In this document: piece by piece, positions 1 through 11,148 of the stretch
Layout of the letters: each line of letters opens with the position of its first letter
Position numbering within the stretch: position 1 is the stretch's first letter
Assembly (NCBI RefSeq): GCF_037975245.1
Contig: NC_092578.1
Location: 12,198,321 to 12,262,320 of the forward strand
DNA length: 64,000 nt
From: Apostichopus japonicus
Lineage: Eukaryota > Echinodermata > Holothuroidea > Aspidochirotida > Stichopodidae
Reading direction: 5' to 3'
Made by a program: the position numbers and the translations under genes
Notes under the pieces: generated by a model
The model's input: only the letters and a program-made list of their open reading frames with translations
Told to the model about the DNA's origin: nothing
The model's database searches: none

Positions 1-269
1 ATCGGGGCGAGGGCTGTAGCCCGGCGACCCATAAGGGGGCTGAGAAATATGGAGGAGCCCTGGGAAATATGGGATAATATAGAGTGTATCCTCATATTCA
101 TAATGTACTTAGGAATAAGAATAATGCAATATAATATGGTCTCGGAGACATAATTGTCCCAGGGCCGGCCGGGCCTAGCTGCTACACCCAGCGCGTTATA
201 CTGGTCTCATCACGTTTTTCAAATTTCAAAGTGCATACGTGGACTTTCCATCGCGATCTGTAAGTAATT
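1..269. other. Unassigned left edge
   Basis: I see no gene, tRNA or repeat structure that I can support in this stretch up to the target duplication of the first hAT element. The GC-rich first 40 bases may belong to a repeat cut by the window edge. Confidence 0.4.
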
Positions 270-864
270 GGTATATGCAGTGGCGTAGCTACGGGGTGCG
301 TGGGGGCGACAGCCACCCCATGAAAGCTTGTCGCCCCCACAGTCGCCCCCCCCCCCCACTGGGATTTTGGGTGTCGAAAAAAAAATTACATGTGCGAAAA
401 ATATATCATTGGTCTGAATGGTCTCGAATCTCCATGATGACCACTCATGAACGACCCTTCGACCGCGGACCGGCAGTAGGCTATAGTTGCTGAAAAAGCT
501 GACGTGACATAGCGCATAGGCCGAGAACTCTACAGTAGTCGCGCTGTACTGAAAACGCATGTTAACGACCGTCGAATAAAATAATTCCTGCTCTACAAGA
601 CTACAACACACATAATGTATACTACTGAATCTGTGTCTTCGACTGTTCGGGCAAACTTTGCCTTTGTCACTCCTTTTTAAAATATCCATAATCCCTAACG
701 TACAAATAAATACTAATACAAACAGCCAATCAATCTTGTAACCAGTGCGCATTAACTGATCAAACAAGCTAGTGAGCAATACTATACCCTTATAGAAAGG
801 TGGTTTCCAGGTACTTGAATGCCAAAGAAGATGTTAAAAGGTAAAAAATGCTGACATCATACAC

Positions 865-1021
865 ATGTTTCTCACATCATTGCTCGCGTCATTGCCTCGA
901 TACACTGTGACATTTTCAATCGGGTTTTCACTTCAGGGACGTACCCTGATGCTCTTAAAACCGCTAAAAAACCAAATTTTCAAGAAAGGAGACAACACTC
1001 TCGCTGAGAACTACCGGCCAA
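865..1021 (+). pseudogene. LINE reverse-transcriptase fragment, 5' part (interrupted)
   Basis: In one frame this encodes IFKKGD followed by ENYRP, the fingers-domain signature of reverse transcriptases of Jockey/CR1/L2-type LINEs (usual form: FKKGD...NYRPISLLP). Upstream codons in another frame suggest the preceding helix (SGTYPDALK), so a frameshift separates them. The coding sequence stops exactly where the inner hAT element begins and resumes after it. It has no intact start or stop and is dead. The family assignment rests on motif recognition only. Confidence 0.75.
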
Positions 1022-1598
1022 CATTGGCGGAGCGTCCAAACAGTCAGGGGCGGATGCACCCCCCCCCCTGACGGACTCATATGGACTGCTGGCGCCCTTT
1101 TCAGCTCTTTAGCACTTTTTACTTATTCGCGATTATTGACTTTTTTATTGCACTCTCATCTACCTATTGACATTTGTCACATTTTGTTGGCGTAGTTTAC
1201 TGACAAAATGCTCTAACGTACGGCGGTATTTAATTTATCGGCACTTAATTCTGTTGTACGAAACTCTTTCCAAGAACTGTACGGGGTTTTCGATCTATTT
1301 TTTCGAAAACATGAGCACTCAAAAAGATACCACAGGGATTGTGATGAGGCGCATGTACTTTCAACACCCATATAAACTTCCGAGTTGTCACAATTGGCGA
1401 TGACACCTATTTATTCTTCGTTTATCTGCAAATTAGCAAGGCCGGAAAGGGTCATTTCCGGCGATCTAGGGAATATCTTTACTCAAAAAAATTCTGTACG
1501 CTCCGCGCCAACCTGTGGTGGCGCTCCGCTTAGATAGTGTTGAAAGCGCCCCTACAGGCCATTCTCGCCCCTGACCAATACCCCTAGCTCCGCCACTG
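1022..1598. mobile_element. hAT-type MITE (inner element B) inserted in LINE RT
   Basis: The ends are CATTGGCGGAGC and, inverted, CAGTGGCGGAGC, one mismatch in 12. It is flanked by the exact 8-bp duplication CCGGCCAA at 1014-1021 and 1599-1606. The duplication falls within the LINE codons for YRPI. With the insert and one duplication copy excluded, the frame runs ENYRP directly into ISLSP, which independently confirms both boundaries. The interior is 577 bp, has no transposase, and shares the GGTGGCGCTCCGCTTAGATA segment with outer element A. Confidence 0.92.
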
Positions 1599-1690
1599 CC
1601 GGCCAATCAGTCTATCACCCTAATAATATTTCAGACTCAATCTTTGATGTCAGTTTGACATATAGTTCGGTCATTTCAGTATGTTACTTG
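1599..1690 (+). pseudogene. LINE reverse-transcriptase fragment, continuation after the hAT insertion
   Basis: The first codons after the inner transposon encode ISLSP, the second half of the NYRPISLLP motif of LINE reverse transcriptases. Similarity to the family fades within about 30 codons, so the right boundary is approximate. The fragment is on the same strand as the upstream part and was continuous with it before the hAT insertion. Confidence 0.65.
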
Positions 1691-2273
1691 GCTGAAAGCC
1701 CAGTCAATCTTTCTTTATTTTCCAGGCGCAATTTGCAGATTTGTCGAAAAATGTCAATGCCGGTGTCAAACTCACAAAAGATATGTCATGATATTTCAAA
1801 GTAACTTACCAGATTGTTTGTTTTTTCTATTTCACTAAACTATTTGATGACCATAACAAAACATGGGATCTCAAAATAAAGGATGTTGAGAAAACTTTAG
1901 AGCAGCTTAGAAGGCCTGGGAAGTGTCATTTCCAACGATCTAGGAGGCCTTTTAAGCTAAAAATTTTCGGTACGCTGCGCGCCAACTCATGCATGGTGGC
2001 GCTCCGCTTAGATAGTAATAAGAAAATGGTCAAGCCCCCCAGGAAATGTTCAAGCCCCCCCAGCGCCCCCCCCCCACTGAAAAAATCCTGGCTACGCCAC
2101 TGGGTATATGTTCCTAGCAATCACATCGCGTAATGTATATGTTATATTACACATATTGAGGTCTATGATAATATATCCTTCATGAAACAAACTTGGGAGC
2201 GTCTAGAATTATGAAACCAGTACAATTGTGTTCTTTTTCTTGGTATCTCCCTTATCTATAAGACTTCATAGAT

Positions 2274-2862
2274 TTGCTTTTATTTTATAGAATCGCAATT
2301 GTAAGTATATACGCTTGCAGAATTTCGTATATATACCGAGTGCGAAAGTTCAAGGATAGCTTTATCCATAGGCAGTATGTTGGACAAAGTATACGGCTTA
2401 AAATGGAATTTGAATATTGGTATTACGAGCTGGGAATACATTTACTGTTATGCCCTGAAATTATAGACTATATACCTGTACCTATAGCCAATTATTGCAT
2501 TGGACGGTATATACGCCTACAAAACCGTGCAACAAAAACATGGAATCTTCTAATGAACGATTTAAAGAGTAAAAAGTCAGTCACATCCTTTAAGAAGTGG
2601 TTTTGTAAGGAAATAATAGCTAGTTACTGACTAAAACTAAATTATACCAGTATGTAATTACTATATATCAATATATTGAACATTTAATTTGTACTTATAT
2701 CTATGTATGTATTCATACACATATATATATTTTGTTTTTTCTTTTCTTTTCTTTTCTTTCTTCAGGGAGTCTTCCACATTGTTAAGCTTTTAAGCTTTAT
2801 GGAAGACTTCCTCCACTTTGTACTTTTGTGGCAAACAAATAAATAAATAAATAAATAAATAC
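2274..2862 (+). mobile_element. LINE 3' end (C-terminus plus 3' UTR), CR1/L2/Rex-like
   Basis: The last roughly 45 codons before the stop at 2628-2630 encode a pattern typical of the extreme C-terminus of Jockey-superfamily LINEs: RLQNRATKTWNLLMNDLK followed by S-x-TSFKKWFCKEI. The family form is roughly G-x-KLWNxLPxxLK...SFKxxLK. The N-terminal part of the 118-codon frame is not recognisable. The 3' UTR has a CTTTT-rich tract, a strong two-tier hairpin and an AAACAAATAAATAAAT tail, all matching two other LINE tails in the window. 5'-truncated relic; the start is uncertain. Confidence 0.7.
2765..2811 (+). other. LINE 3'-UTR hairpin (copy 1)
   Basis: GGGAGTCTTCCA at 2765-2776 pairs with TGGAAGACTTCC at 2800-2811: 11 Watson-Crick pairs and one G-T. 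An inner stem AAGCTT (2784-2789)/AAGCTT (2792-2797) is nested in the loop. The same outer stem is kept in the LINE tails at 21987-22033 (minus) and 42604-42651. Stringent-type LINEs are known to use a 3'-UTR stem-loop for template recognition, so this is the likely role. Confidence 0.7.
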
Positions 2863-2869
2863 GGCATTC

Positions 2870-5800
2870 AAAGGCCTAGTTGTAGTCAGTTGTGCACATG
2901 TATATAGACCGGAGTGCCATCACTGTTATCCAGAAACTATATTGTGGGAACGTTTTCACGGTAGATGTCGCCATAATATTTTACTTTTGTTTTAGTAATT
3001 TTTTGAGTTATCACAGCAAAAGGAGCAGGAAGACATCAAATATGTAGAATTGTTAACAGTTCCACTATAAACAACCGTTACTACTAACATATAGGCCTAC
3101 TTGAAGCACCGCGCTGTTCTTAGCCGTCCAACTAATACAGCTGACAATATATTTGTTTGTAATGTTTGTTATGTCACTCTCTTCAGATGAATGAACCTAT
3201 ATAGGGCATGTTCACACTTCTTTAATTCATACTTACAAAAAGAGGACGTAGTGATAATATTGCCGGCGCTACTGACCATAGCGCACATTCAACGCTGGCC
3301 TAATTTTAGGACGTAACTGTCATCACACAATATCGAGCCATTCCAACTGATCATTCTTAGCTCTCCCAGATCATATTAATTCATTCATGGGTAAACTGAG
3401 TCAGTGTCGATCAAGCAATGAGTTAGTGAACTGACTTGTAAGATGATGCCACTCATTGGATTATCCCAAAGATGTAGGTGATTTTCTGTGCCTTGATAAT
3501 CTTTTTGTTTCAAATAGAGTATCTTTTAAATCACGGACGATTCGGTGACCATGTACCCATAAGCTATGTTTATATACACGGCCTCTTTAAAACAAACATA
3601 TGCTTGTATTAACCTATAGTGGTATTTGACATATAGCCGCAGACAGCAAAAATAATTGCGAGAATCTATAGACCGATATCACGAGTGGGTGATCAGAACG
3701 ACACAGTAAACCAACCATATGTGGAAAATACACTTGGTAACATGAGCTGGGAAATCCGTTAACACACACAGTGATATGAGTCGACCGGCAAATGAAATCA
3801 GTCAGCCTTACTATATTCCTTGAAAAGATAAATACAATGACGTGAGACAATACACATGCCTCAGTCATTTTGTCAATTCTGTTTGGTATATACTGTCAAA
3901 AGTTTATTATTCAGTACAATACGGTATGAAGACGTTAAATGCTTGGTCATCACAATCTTATTCGATAAACAAGAAACGGAACTTTTGAATGCATCATCAA
4001 TTAATACTACCTATTCTTTGTCAATACTTTAATGGTGAATAGTCTTATAACATGCATATGGGTTATGGTGCGCGCTACATATAAGGCACTTCATAGCTAC
4101 GCATTAACTTTAGACAGCGTGGCTGATGCTTAAGCCAAACACTGTGACCTACAGTAAGTACGCAAGGGCTGCGTGATTTATATTTAATTCACATGTATGT
4201 TGGCAATTTAATTTATTTTGTCTATATAGTTTTGAATTCGTCCGTACTTTAAAACAGCACTCGGAACAAAGTCGTTTGACTTCTTCATCGGTTGGCGTTT
4301 AATATTGAACATTTTAGTCTTGATTTTAAACTCAGTTTCGGACGAATACCGTCTCGTATTTTTCTCTTCTTACGTTACTGCCTGCATTCATGAAGTTTTG
4401 TAGGAGATTAAAAGTAGACTAATTCACTTAACTTTGTTACCTGCATGTAACAGTACCATCGAGAAATATTCGTCTTGATTTTACTGAATGTACGGAGTTT
4501 AATCGGAACAAGCAAGATTTTTGCTTTGTTTTTCTGCTTGTATACCCAGTTTCATGGGAGAACATAAAAATGAGACATACCCATATTAAATTATTCACGA
4601 ATTATTACCTAGTGGGGTTACATCGATGCTCAACACATCCGATATAGAAGCAGCTGATTATTATTGGCAACTGATGTAACATCAAAGAGTTGCAATTAAG
4701 GAACCACATTACCCTTACAACGAGGGGGAGGGGTGGGGCAGGAGGAGGGGCTAATTAAAGCAGAAAACAAATATTCCTGCAAGACTCTCTTCCACTCCTC
4801 GATCTATCCCTGTAGTTCTAATCTGACTTTGTTAGCCACATGCAGATTTAGGTCTGTTCCCGTATATAATCCACTCTCTGTACATTACGTCTGTATATAT
4901 GATAAGGAAGTTTAGCCTTAAGTGTGACATTTATTAAACAAATAAGTCTATTACAAGTCATTATTGGGTTATACTCGCCCCAAATTGTATATTTTATAGT
5001 TTAAGGTTTAGTAGTAACGCAAGTTGTTGCTTTCTTGAAATTATTTCTTGTGTCTTGTCATACAATATATATTCTTTTTCATAACAACGTTTTCTGTGTT
5101 CTGATTTCCCCTGTCTCAGTACGGCCTTATCTTGACTGCATAGAAACCTGTACATCTGTTCATTACCACGTTGAACTTTGGATCTAATGAAAGGAGACTT
5201 TATGCACTTATACAATTACAAATTAATACGTTCTAAGTTGCTAATACACAAAGTCATACGGTATACAAATACAAACAGAGGAGAGATGAATACATAATGA
5301 ATTTATCCAACGCTAAGTATATGTAAGTACAGATATTTCATGCATTTTATTCTCTTATATGTGTTCATATGCAATTTTATTCAGTATCATTTGCAGACAA
5401 GCTTGAATTTTGAATTAGAAGATAAACGGAAAGTTTTGACCGTTAAATTGTGATGAAATGCATACTATTCCTCTTGAGTTAGATGTGAATCTTATAGTGT
5501 GCTGAAGACATGAAATTCAATTGTAGAATGGTTCTGGTTGTATTATCATTGGCTATGTTGCTTAAAAAAACCTTATATTTATCTATATATGAACAATTCT
5601 ATGTTATTACTTAAAATAAACTTGATTACACTGTATAGGACACCCTCGGAGATATGTCTTACCAACAGAAGACTAATGCGCAAGTATTTAAAGAAGTAGG
5701 TTCGATTGTCAACGGTCCTTCGCCAGGACAATTTTGGAGGCATTAATAATCAAACGAAAATACAAATTACAAATTTTCAAAATGTTAGAATTTTACAAAG

Positions 5801-6535
5801 AAACCATATTAATTGACAAAATAAGTCAATCTTTGTTATGACCTTTGTTATTATTGTACTTTAGAATCGAGAAACATCAAAACCAAATAAGATCAATGAT
5901 GTTAGGGTAAAAAAAACACGCGAAGAGAAAGCGAAAAGACGAAGGTGGGCGATGAAATATTTCTTTTGTTATTACACTATTATACTTTACTCAGACTATT
6001 TTTTTTGAAGTAACTATAGCGTGATTCAAACACTAGAACCATGCATTGGAGAACCAATCAAATGATCTCTTCGTCTATTTGCGTTCGATAGTGTTGAATG
6101 CCTTGCATCAATTGATCTCGACCTCTTTGCCCTATCAGCCATTGATTCACTTAAAAACCATCACGTTAGATCTAGTATATAATTTATATTGAAAATGGCT
6201 TCACCGAAACTACCTCAAGGACGATTCTTCGCGTGATCGTTGCACAACCATATTTTTATGGTTTCAGTTTTATTCTCATTCGGCCTAAACAAATATGAGG
6301 TGTTTTTATTGTTACCTACCTTTCTTTTTTCGCGAGTTAATGCCAAGTACGGTATAGTATGAAGTGAGCAAACTCTTCCCTTAAAAATGAAAGTTGCATT
6401 TAATTTGGCGAAGACTAGAATATGTCTTAATAAAACCTGCCGCAAAACTGCAAATATGGAAGTCCGACATACGTCAGGAGTGCCACAAACCATACTTGAG
6501 TTATAAATCCATGATTGCTGCATTACATGGTTGTA
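2870..6535. other. No recognisable gene
   Basis: AT-rich single-copy-looking DNA. Open frames are at most about 100 codons and show no domain, codon bias or splice context that I trust. Confidence 0.5.
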
Positions 6536-6764
6536 CAGAGTGCACTCCTGGTGCTTTAAAATCTGACAATTTACTCAGCATTACCACTATTTATGGGCAA
6601 GCCAAACCGTAAATAAAGAAATGGATGTGTAGCAAGTGGTATATATGACAGATTCAAAACATCAGACGCGCACTCTGTACAATCATAATACTTGGGAAAT
6701 ACGCCCTCGTTTAATAGTTATACAAAGCCATTTTAAACGCATTCACACACCAGACGAATCACTG

Positions 6765-6817
6765 TGGTCAAGTAGAACGGACTTCGGTTTGTGACACAAG
6801 GTCCGGTTTTCGATTCC
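6765..6817 (+). promoter_or_regulatory. Possible Pol III box A / box B pair
   Basis: TGGTCAAGTAG (6765-6775) fits the box A consensus TRGYNNARNNG. TTTTCGATTCC (6807-6817) differs from box B GGTTCGANNCC at the first two bases. The spacing, about 31 bp between boxes, is tRNA-like, but the intervening sequence does not fold into a convincing tRNA. Both lie just upstream of the hammerhead core on the same strand. The match could be chance. Confidence 0.35.
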
Positions 6818-6866
6818 TCCGCCCGATGAGTCCAACTTGAAGGACGAAACCGGTCGTGAAGTGGTG
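6806..6866 (+). ncRNA. Hammerhead ribozyme motif (one core substitution)
   Basis: The elements occur in order: core CCGATGA (6823-6829; canonical CTGATGA, so U4 is C), stem II GTCC (6830-6833) and GGAC (6842-6845) closing loop AACTTGAA, then the invariant GAAA (6846-6849). A very short self-complementary stem III CCGG (6850-6853) leads into the cleavage triplet GTC ending at 6855. Downstream GTGAAGTGG can pair partly with upstream TTCCTCCGC as a wobble-rich stem I, making this a type I arrangement with minimal helix III. Such short-helix-III hammerheads are known in animal retroelements and often work as dimers. The U4 change suggests a decayed or weak copy. Confidence 0.65.
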
Positions 6867-7019
6867 TGTTGTTCTTCATTAGTTTAATATATCTGTCATA
6901 CCACTTGCTACAAATTCATTTCTCTAAATGGATTGTTCTGCCTATAAAAAGTGGTAATTCTGTGTAAATTATCAAATTCACAAGCAACAGGAGTGCAATA
7001 TGCACAATCATAACACTTG

Positions 7020-7021
<2 letters not shown>

Positions 7022-7077
<56 letters not shown>
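7022..7077. repeat. (TA)n microsatellite
   Basis: A pure alternating TA tract directly abutting the end of the ribozyme-bearing foldback. Confidence 0.97.
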
Positions 7078-7078
<1 letters not shown>

Positions 7079-7304
7079 CACGTTTTTTAAAGCAAAAGTC
7101 GTAGAATATTACTTGTTCATTGGTAGTCGGGAATATTTTATAATCAACCACTCCATGTGAAGTTACTTTGAACGATGGCAATAGAATGAAATGAATATTA
7201 TACAGAAAAAGTATGCTCTTAGTGTGTTTCCCCGTACAACATATATCATTTTATTTCAATATAGCTTATATTTAAATAACTATACATTTATATCTAAATA
7301 AATT

Positions 7305-7645
7305 AGTGATATCAGTAAATGAACAACAGATATCCTTAATGCCAATCGAATTCAGATGTCCTCAAGTCATTCAAGGATATCCGCAATTCATTTAAAGATA
7401 TCTTAGAGACGTATTTAAGTCATATCAAAAATATATCTAATTCGAATTACAGATATCTTTAAGTCCTTTTAAGATACCTATAATTCGATTTGGCGATATC
7501 TTTAATTCATATTTAAGATGTACTATTTATGATATATTCTTTAATTGATTCAGGATATCGTCACATCACATAAGAGATATTTTGAATACATATAAAGATA
7601 TATGTTATTCAATTCAAGATATCTTTAATTTATTTAAAGATAGAT
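7305..7645. repeat. Decayed tandem repeat, about 20-bp unit containing GATATC
   Basis: The approximate unit AAGATATCTTTAATTCATTT recurs about 12-15 times with heavy divergence. The palindrome GATATC and flanking TTTAATTC are the best-conserved words. A short related stretch is visible near 45100-45200. Confidence 0.7.
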
Positions 7646-7660
7646 AGATAGACATAAATA

Positions 7661-8130
7661 AAGGTGGCGTAGGTGAGTATTATGTTGATATAGATGTTAA
7701 TCATACAAGATAATACTATTAAGTCTAGACTGATAATTCTATACATACATACTTACATATACAAAGGTGGCGTAGGTGAGTATTCTGTTTATTTCTGCTA
7801 TTAATCAAACAAGAAGATACCTTTCAGTCAAGTTTGATAATTCTATACATACATATACCAAGGATACGTAGATGAGATATTTTGGTGGATGTTTCCATTA
7901 ATCATGGAAGAAGATACCTTCCAGTCTGGTTGGTATTCTGCACATACAGATATATACCAAGGAGACATAATGGTGATATTGCTGTTAATCATACAAGAAG
8001 ATGCCTTCAGTCTATTTTCTTATTTTACGCATATTTGAAGGTATCGTAAGTGAAATATTCTAGTAATTTATTCTGTTAATCATACAAGAAGATATATCCT
8101 TTAAGTCTAGATACATATTTCTGTTTTTAC
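7661..8130. repeat. Degenerate tandem repeat, about 80-105-bp unit, 5 copies
   Basis: Each copy begins with a variant of AAGGTGGCGTAGGTGAGTATT. It then has GTTAATCATACAAGAAGAT-A-CCTT, CAGTCTAG-TTGATAATTCT and CATACATATAC. The first two copies are the most alike and later ones are more diverged or shortened. Confidence 0.8.
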
Positions 8131-10095
8131 ACACGGTCACAATCATGCCATTTGTTGAACAAAACCAAACTCAAATGTTTATCACATAGTTTCATATCTT
8201 ATTACGTACCTTATTCTCCTGCAATCATGTACATTTGCAACAACCACAACAACAACAACAACAAGAGAATTGAAGAAGAATGTGCGATATAATGTAGATA
8301 AAACAGGACAATGCAATACAACACACGTTTACACAAATACAAATAAATCACAATCTAATACAATGCCATGCAATAATTTGTATTCCCATGCAAATACAAC
8401 GAAACGCCATGGCTTATATATTGATTGGAGAGAAGAATGACACTCGGAATTACTTTGATGTGTATATATGCCTTCTGCAAGTGTGTAGTACTTGAATTTA
8501 TATAGGGCAGTACTGTAGCGACTGTTAGAAATATTTTTTTGCATGAGATTTTGGAGGAAGGTAACTTTGCACAAGTAACGGGAGCCGCATTTACAACATA
8601 GCCGGGTGCAAAGGCGCTGGTATCACCTTGTTCCTTACATGACGATAAAACGTGTTACAACCATTCTGTATTAACGTGTCCAAAGTAAAGCTGAAGTTGC
8701 CAATGCCAAACGTTCCTTTCAATAGAGTTTAACAATAGTTGATAATGGTACAATATACCGATAGGATATTGTACCAACATATACACAGTGCCGTGTTGAA
8801 TGAAGAAAAGGCAACAAGGGTAACAGAATAACAAAGTCATTCTACCGTTAACTCCCACTGTAAAGTGACTTTTATTCCACATTGCGATTAATCTGCCTTT
8901 TACGTCACAGGTAGGATTTTACATATTACATTTATTATATCATACTGTGTTTGGAATGTAAAGTTGCCATATCATGCAGCATGTCATTCTATAGATTAAT
9001 GTAAAACCAAGGACTGAGGGAGGATACGCAGTACTTGTAAGAGCAATGGGTATTACTGGAAAATATTGTTAAGAATATATATTGGAAGGTAAGGGAAGAA
9101 TTTATGTGCAGGATTGCTTGTATTTGATACAATTCTATGCAGCTGAATTACTATGGGTTGCAACGTTATAAATTGGCAGTATATTGTACGATACAAAGAC
9201 CGATGTGTGTTGATTAAGGAATAATAAATTTCATACGGACGTCCCGTAAGATTCTTATCTGCAACATCAAGCTCTCAAGTAATCCATTTAATGTCAGATA
9301 ATGGTGAAACTACGCACTATCTATTAACAAAATGTCATCTATAAGCTTTAGTTTGTATTTTAAATCCTAAGGTTAAAAGGAAGCCAACAGAAGACCATTT
9401 GAAACCATATCCATGTTTGATGATCATGGATGAATACCAGATTATATCAAGCCTTCTCAATTTGATGCGTATTTATAGAATTACGAGTAAGGCGTCTATT
9501 TGTTGCGCCCTCTTCTGCTCCCGGGACGCCGGACGGAAATGTACTTCACCATCTAACTACTTGAACCCTATAGTCATCACCACAGCAGTGCAGCCATCAT
9601 GGTAAACGAAGTTGCTTCGAAATCAGTGACAGAAGCAACCTCCTCCCTTTTCCCACTTCGCACGGAACAATTTTATATAGGGTAACTAAAACCTGGAAAA
9701 TAGTGGTTGTGGGATAGAAAATGAACCTCTACCCCGTGTATGCATTCAGTATACATCCGTACAGTACCGTTTATGCACTATATATGTACAGTTGCGTCTC
9801 TTGTACGGTGCAGTGTGTAAGCTTTACGATTGGACAATACGTCAGGTGGTAAGCGTGAGAAAAACTTCGAACGAAAACGAAAGTAAAGCTTATAAAGCGA
9901 TGCATAAACAATTATTGTTGACGTCATGGCGATTCCGAACTAAGCACAGGGATTCTTCATTAGTAACATTAGTAATAGTTTGGTAAGATACATTCAAGTT
10001 TTATCTGAATAAAATTAGGGAAATAAAAATGTGCTTTTTAAAAAATTCCCCGAAAGATTGTTTAAGCATTTTTTTCGATTGCATAAATTTATCTT
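8131..10095. other. No recognisable gene
   Basis: Contains only a short (AAC)n tract near 8238-8263 and unsupported short open frames. Confidence 0.5.
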
Positions 10096-10173
10096 TCCTT
10101 GCGAGAGAGGAATACTCTTATGAATGACTTATCTTTACACAAAGTTAGAGAATCGGAGACAATGAACCGCTGT

Positions 10174-10366
10174 GACATTTTAAATGACCCAGGCTTCGGA
10201 ACATTGAGCTTCCTCGATCATTCTATAAAGATCAGGACCTCGGAAACAGAGAGCACCATCGGACATCCTAGTTACCCAGGCCTGGGAAACATTAAGCTAC
10301 CTCGAACATTCTCTAAAGGTCATGACCCCGTAAACAGAGTGCGCCATCAGACATTCTTATAACACG
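10174..10366. repeat. Tandem duplication of an 88-bp unit (2.2 copies)
   Basis: Copy 1 begins at 10174 and copy 2 at 10262, and a third begins GACATTCTTA at 10350. Shared words are GACAT, CCCAGGC, GGAAACAGAG/GTAAACAGAG and GCACCATC/GCGCCATC. The period is not a multiple of three, so the open frame across it is unlikely to be a repeat protein. Confidence 0.8.
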
Positions 10367-10369
10367 AGT

Positions 10370-11100
10370 CTGTTACTCCAATTCAGTTGATGAAACCTAA
10401 AGTGTTTATATTATTTGGAACAGTTACGACTCATAATTTAACATTTGGATGCCGGAAATCACTAACGAAGTATTGGGGTATTCCATTATTATTATCATTG
10501 TTTTAGAATGCAAGTTAGTCTTTGTTGAATACTTTTGCTGAAGCTTGTAATTCTGTCCAAGTAAACATGTCTGCTGCAGCTGTTTCAACTGCTTCGACTT
10601 TATTTAAATCAAACTATGTAGAACGCCCAAGCTTACATACTACAATACAGTTAAAGTTACTGTGTTTATATATAAATTATCCGACCCTTATATCCCATCG
10701 GGCTAAAAGGTCGTGGTAGATCAAGTAAAGACGGTTGCAACCAATGTTTCCAATGTGGTTGGATCCGTACAGAAGATTCTCAGATTTTACTTTCAAAATA
10801 CGCAAATAGAAAGAGTGAGATGGAAAATAAAACTCAACTGAAAATACTAAACGACTGAAGGATCTCCTATGGTTGGAAGTTTCCGGTTTCTTTTCAACCT
10901 CCATCAGCAAATGAGACTCAAAACAACCTAGCAATGTTTACATATATAACCAAGATGAAGAAAGGAAGAAAACTATTTTTTTTGAGGCTAAGTAAATTGC
11001 AATAATTTTTAAACAAACTAAAATAGAGGATAAGGGAAAAATATGCAGAAGAATACAGGCTAGTAGTTCATGTCAATGAAAAGGTTGAATGACAAGAAAA
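10370..11100. other. No recognisable gene
   Basis: Short open frames only, with no motif or splice context that I can support. Confidence 0.5.
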
Positions 11101-11106
11101 GTACCT

Positions 11107-11147
11107 GTGCTGTGGCCGAGTGGATAAAGGTGGTGGCATTTGAAGCA
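11107..11147 (+). pseudogene. tRNA-Ser-like 5' half (truncated)
   Basis: GTGGCCGAGTGGATAAAGG resembles the D-arm/box A of serine tRNAs (usual GTGGCCGAGTGGTTAAGG). It is followed by TTTGAAGC, where a TGA anticodon would sit. The variable arm, T-arm and box B are absent: the sequence passes directly into an (ATTGCT)n microsatellite. It is either a truncated tRNA pseudogene or the head of a tRNA-derived SINE. Confidence 0.55.
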
Positions 11148-11148
11148 C

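Larger units (their letters stand above)
278..2102. mobile_element. hAT-type DNA transposon relic (outer element A), non-autonomous
   Basis: The left end reads CAGTGGCGTAGC and the right end is its inverted copy (GCTACGCCACTG), a 12-bp terminal inverted repeat. The element is flanked by an exact 8-bp direct repeat GGTATATG at 270-277 and 2103-2110. An 8-bp duplication plus CAGTGGCG-type ends is the hallmark of hAT transposons. The subterminal regions carry C/G runs typical of hAT MITEs. I see no transposase domain in any frame; short open frames over the ends are translation artefacts. The interior is not all transposon: a LINE reverse-transcriptase fragment and a second hAT element lie inside. 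The segment near 1913-2025 (words GTACGCTGCGCGCCAAC and GGTGGCGCTCCGCTTAGATA) matches the interior of inner element B, so the two belong to related subfamilies. Confidence 0.85.
6542..7021 (+). mobile_element. Foldback element with a hammerhead ribozyme in its loop (retrozyme/Penelope-related?)
   Basis: The left arm (about 6542-6657) and right arm (about 6883-6996) are imperfect inverted repeats, roughly 75-80% alike by eye. Shared blocks include GCACTCCTG, ATTACCACT and GTAGCAAGTGGTAT. The roughly 225-bp loop carries a hammerhead motif and box-A/B-like words. A direct repeat ACAATCATAA(T/C)ACTTGGG occurs at 6679-6696 and 7004-7021, an offset of 325 bp, and the second copy runs straight into a (TA)n tract. 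No open reading frame of note. Ribozyme-bearing small repeats are known from Penelope-like pseudo-LTRs, metazoan retrozymes and the schistosome Sm-alpha SINE-like elements. Which of these applies here is inference. Confidence 0.6.

Noticed and set aside
219-779. 186-codon minus-strand open frame
   Set aside because: It crosses the target duplication and end of hAT element A and has no recognisable domain.
1926-2120. Peptide beginning MLGTYTQWRSQDFFSGGG
   Set aside because: A recurring false translation of hAT MITE ends (CAGTGGCGTAGC...), not a gene.
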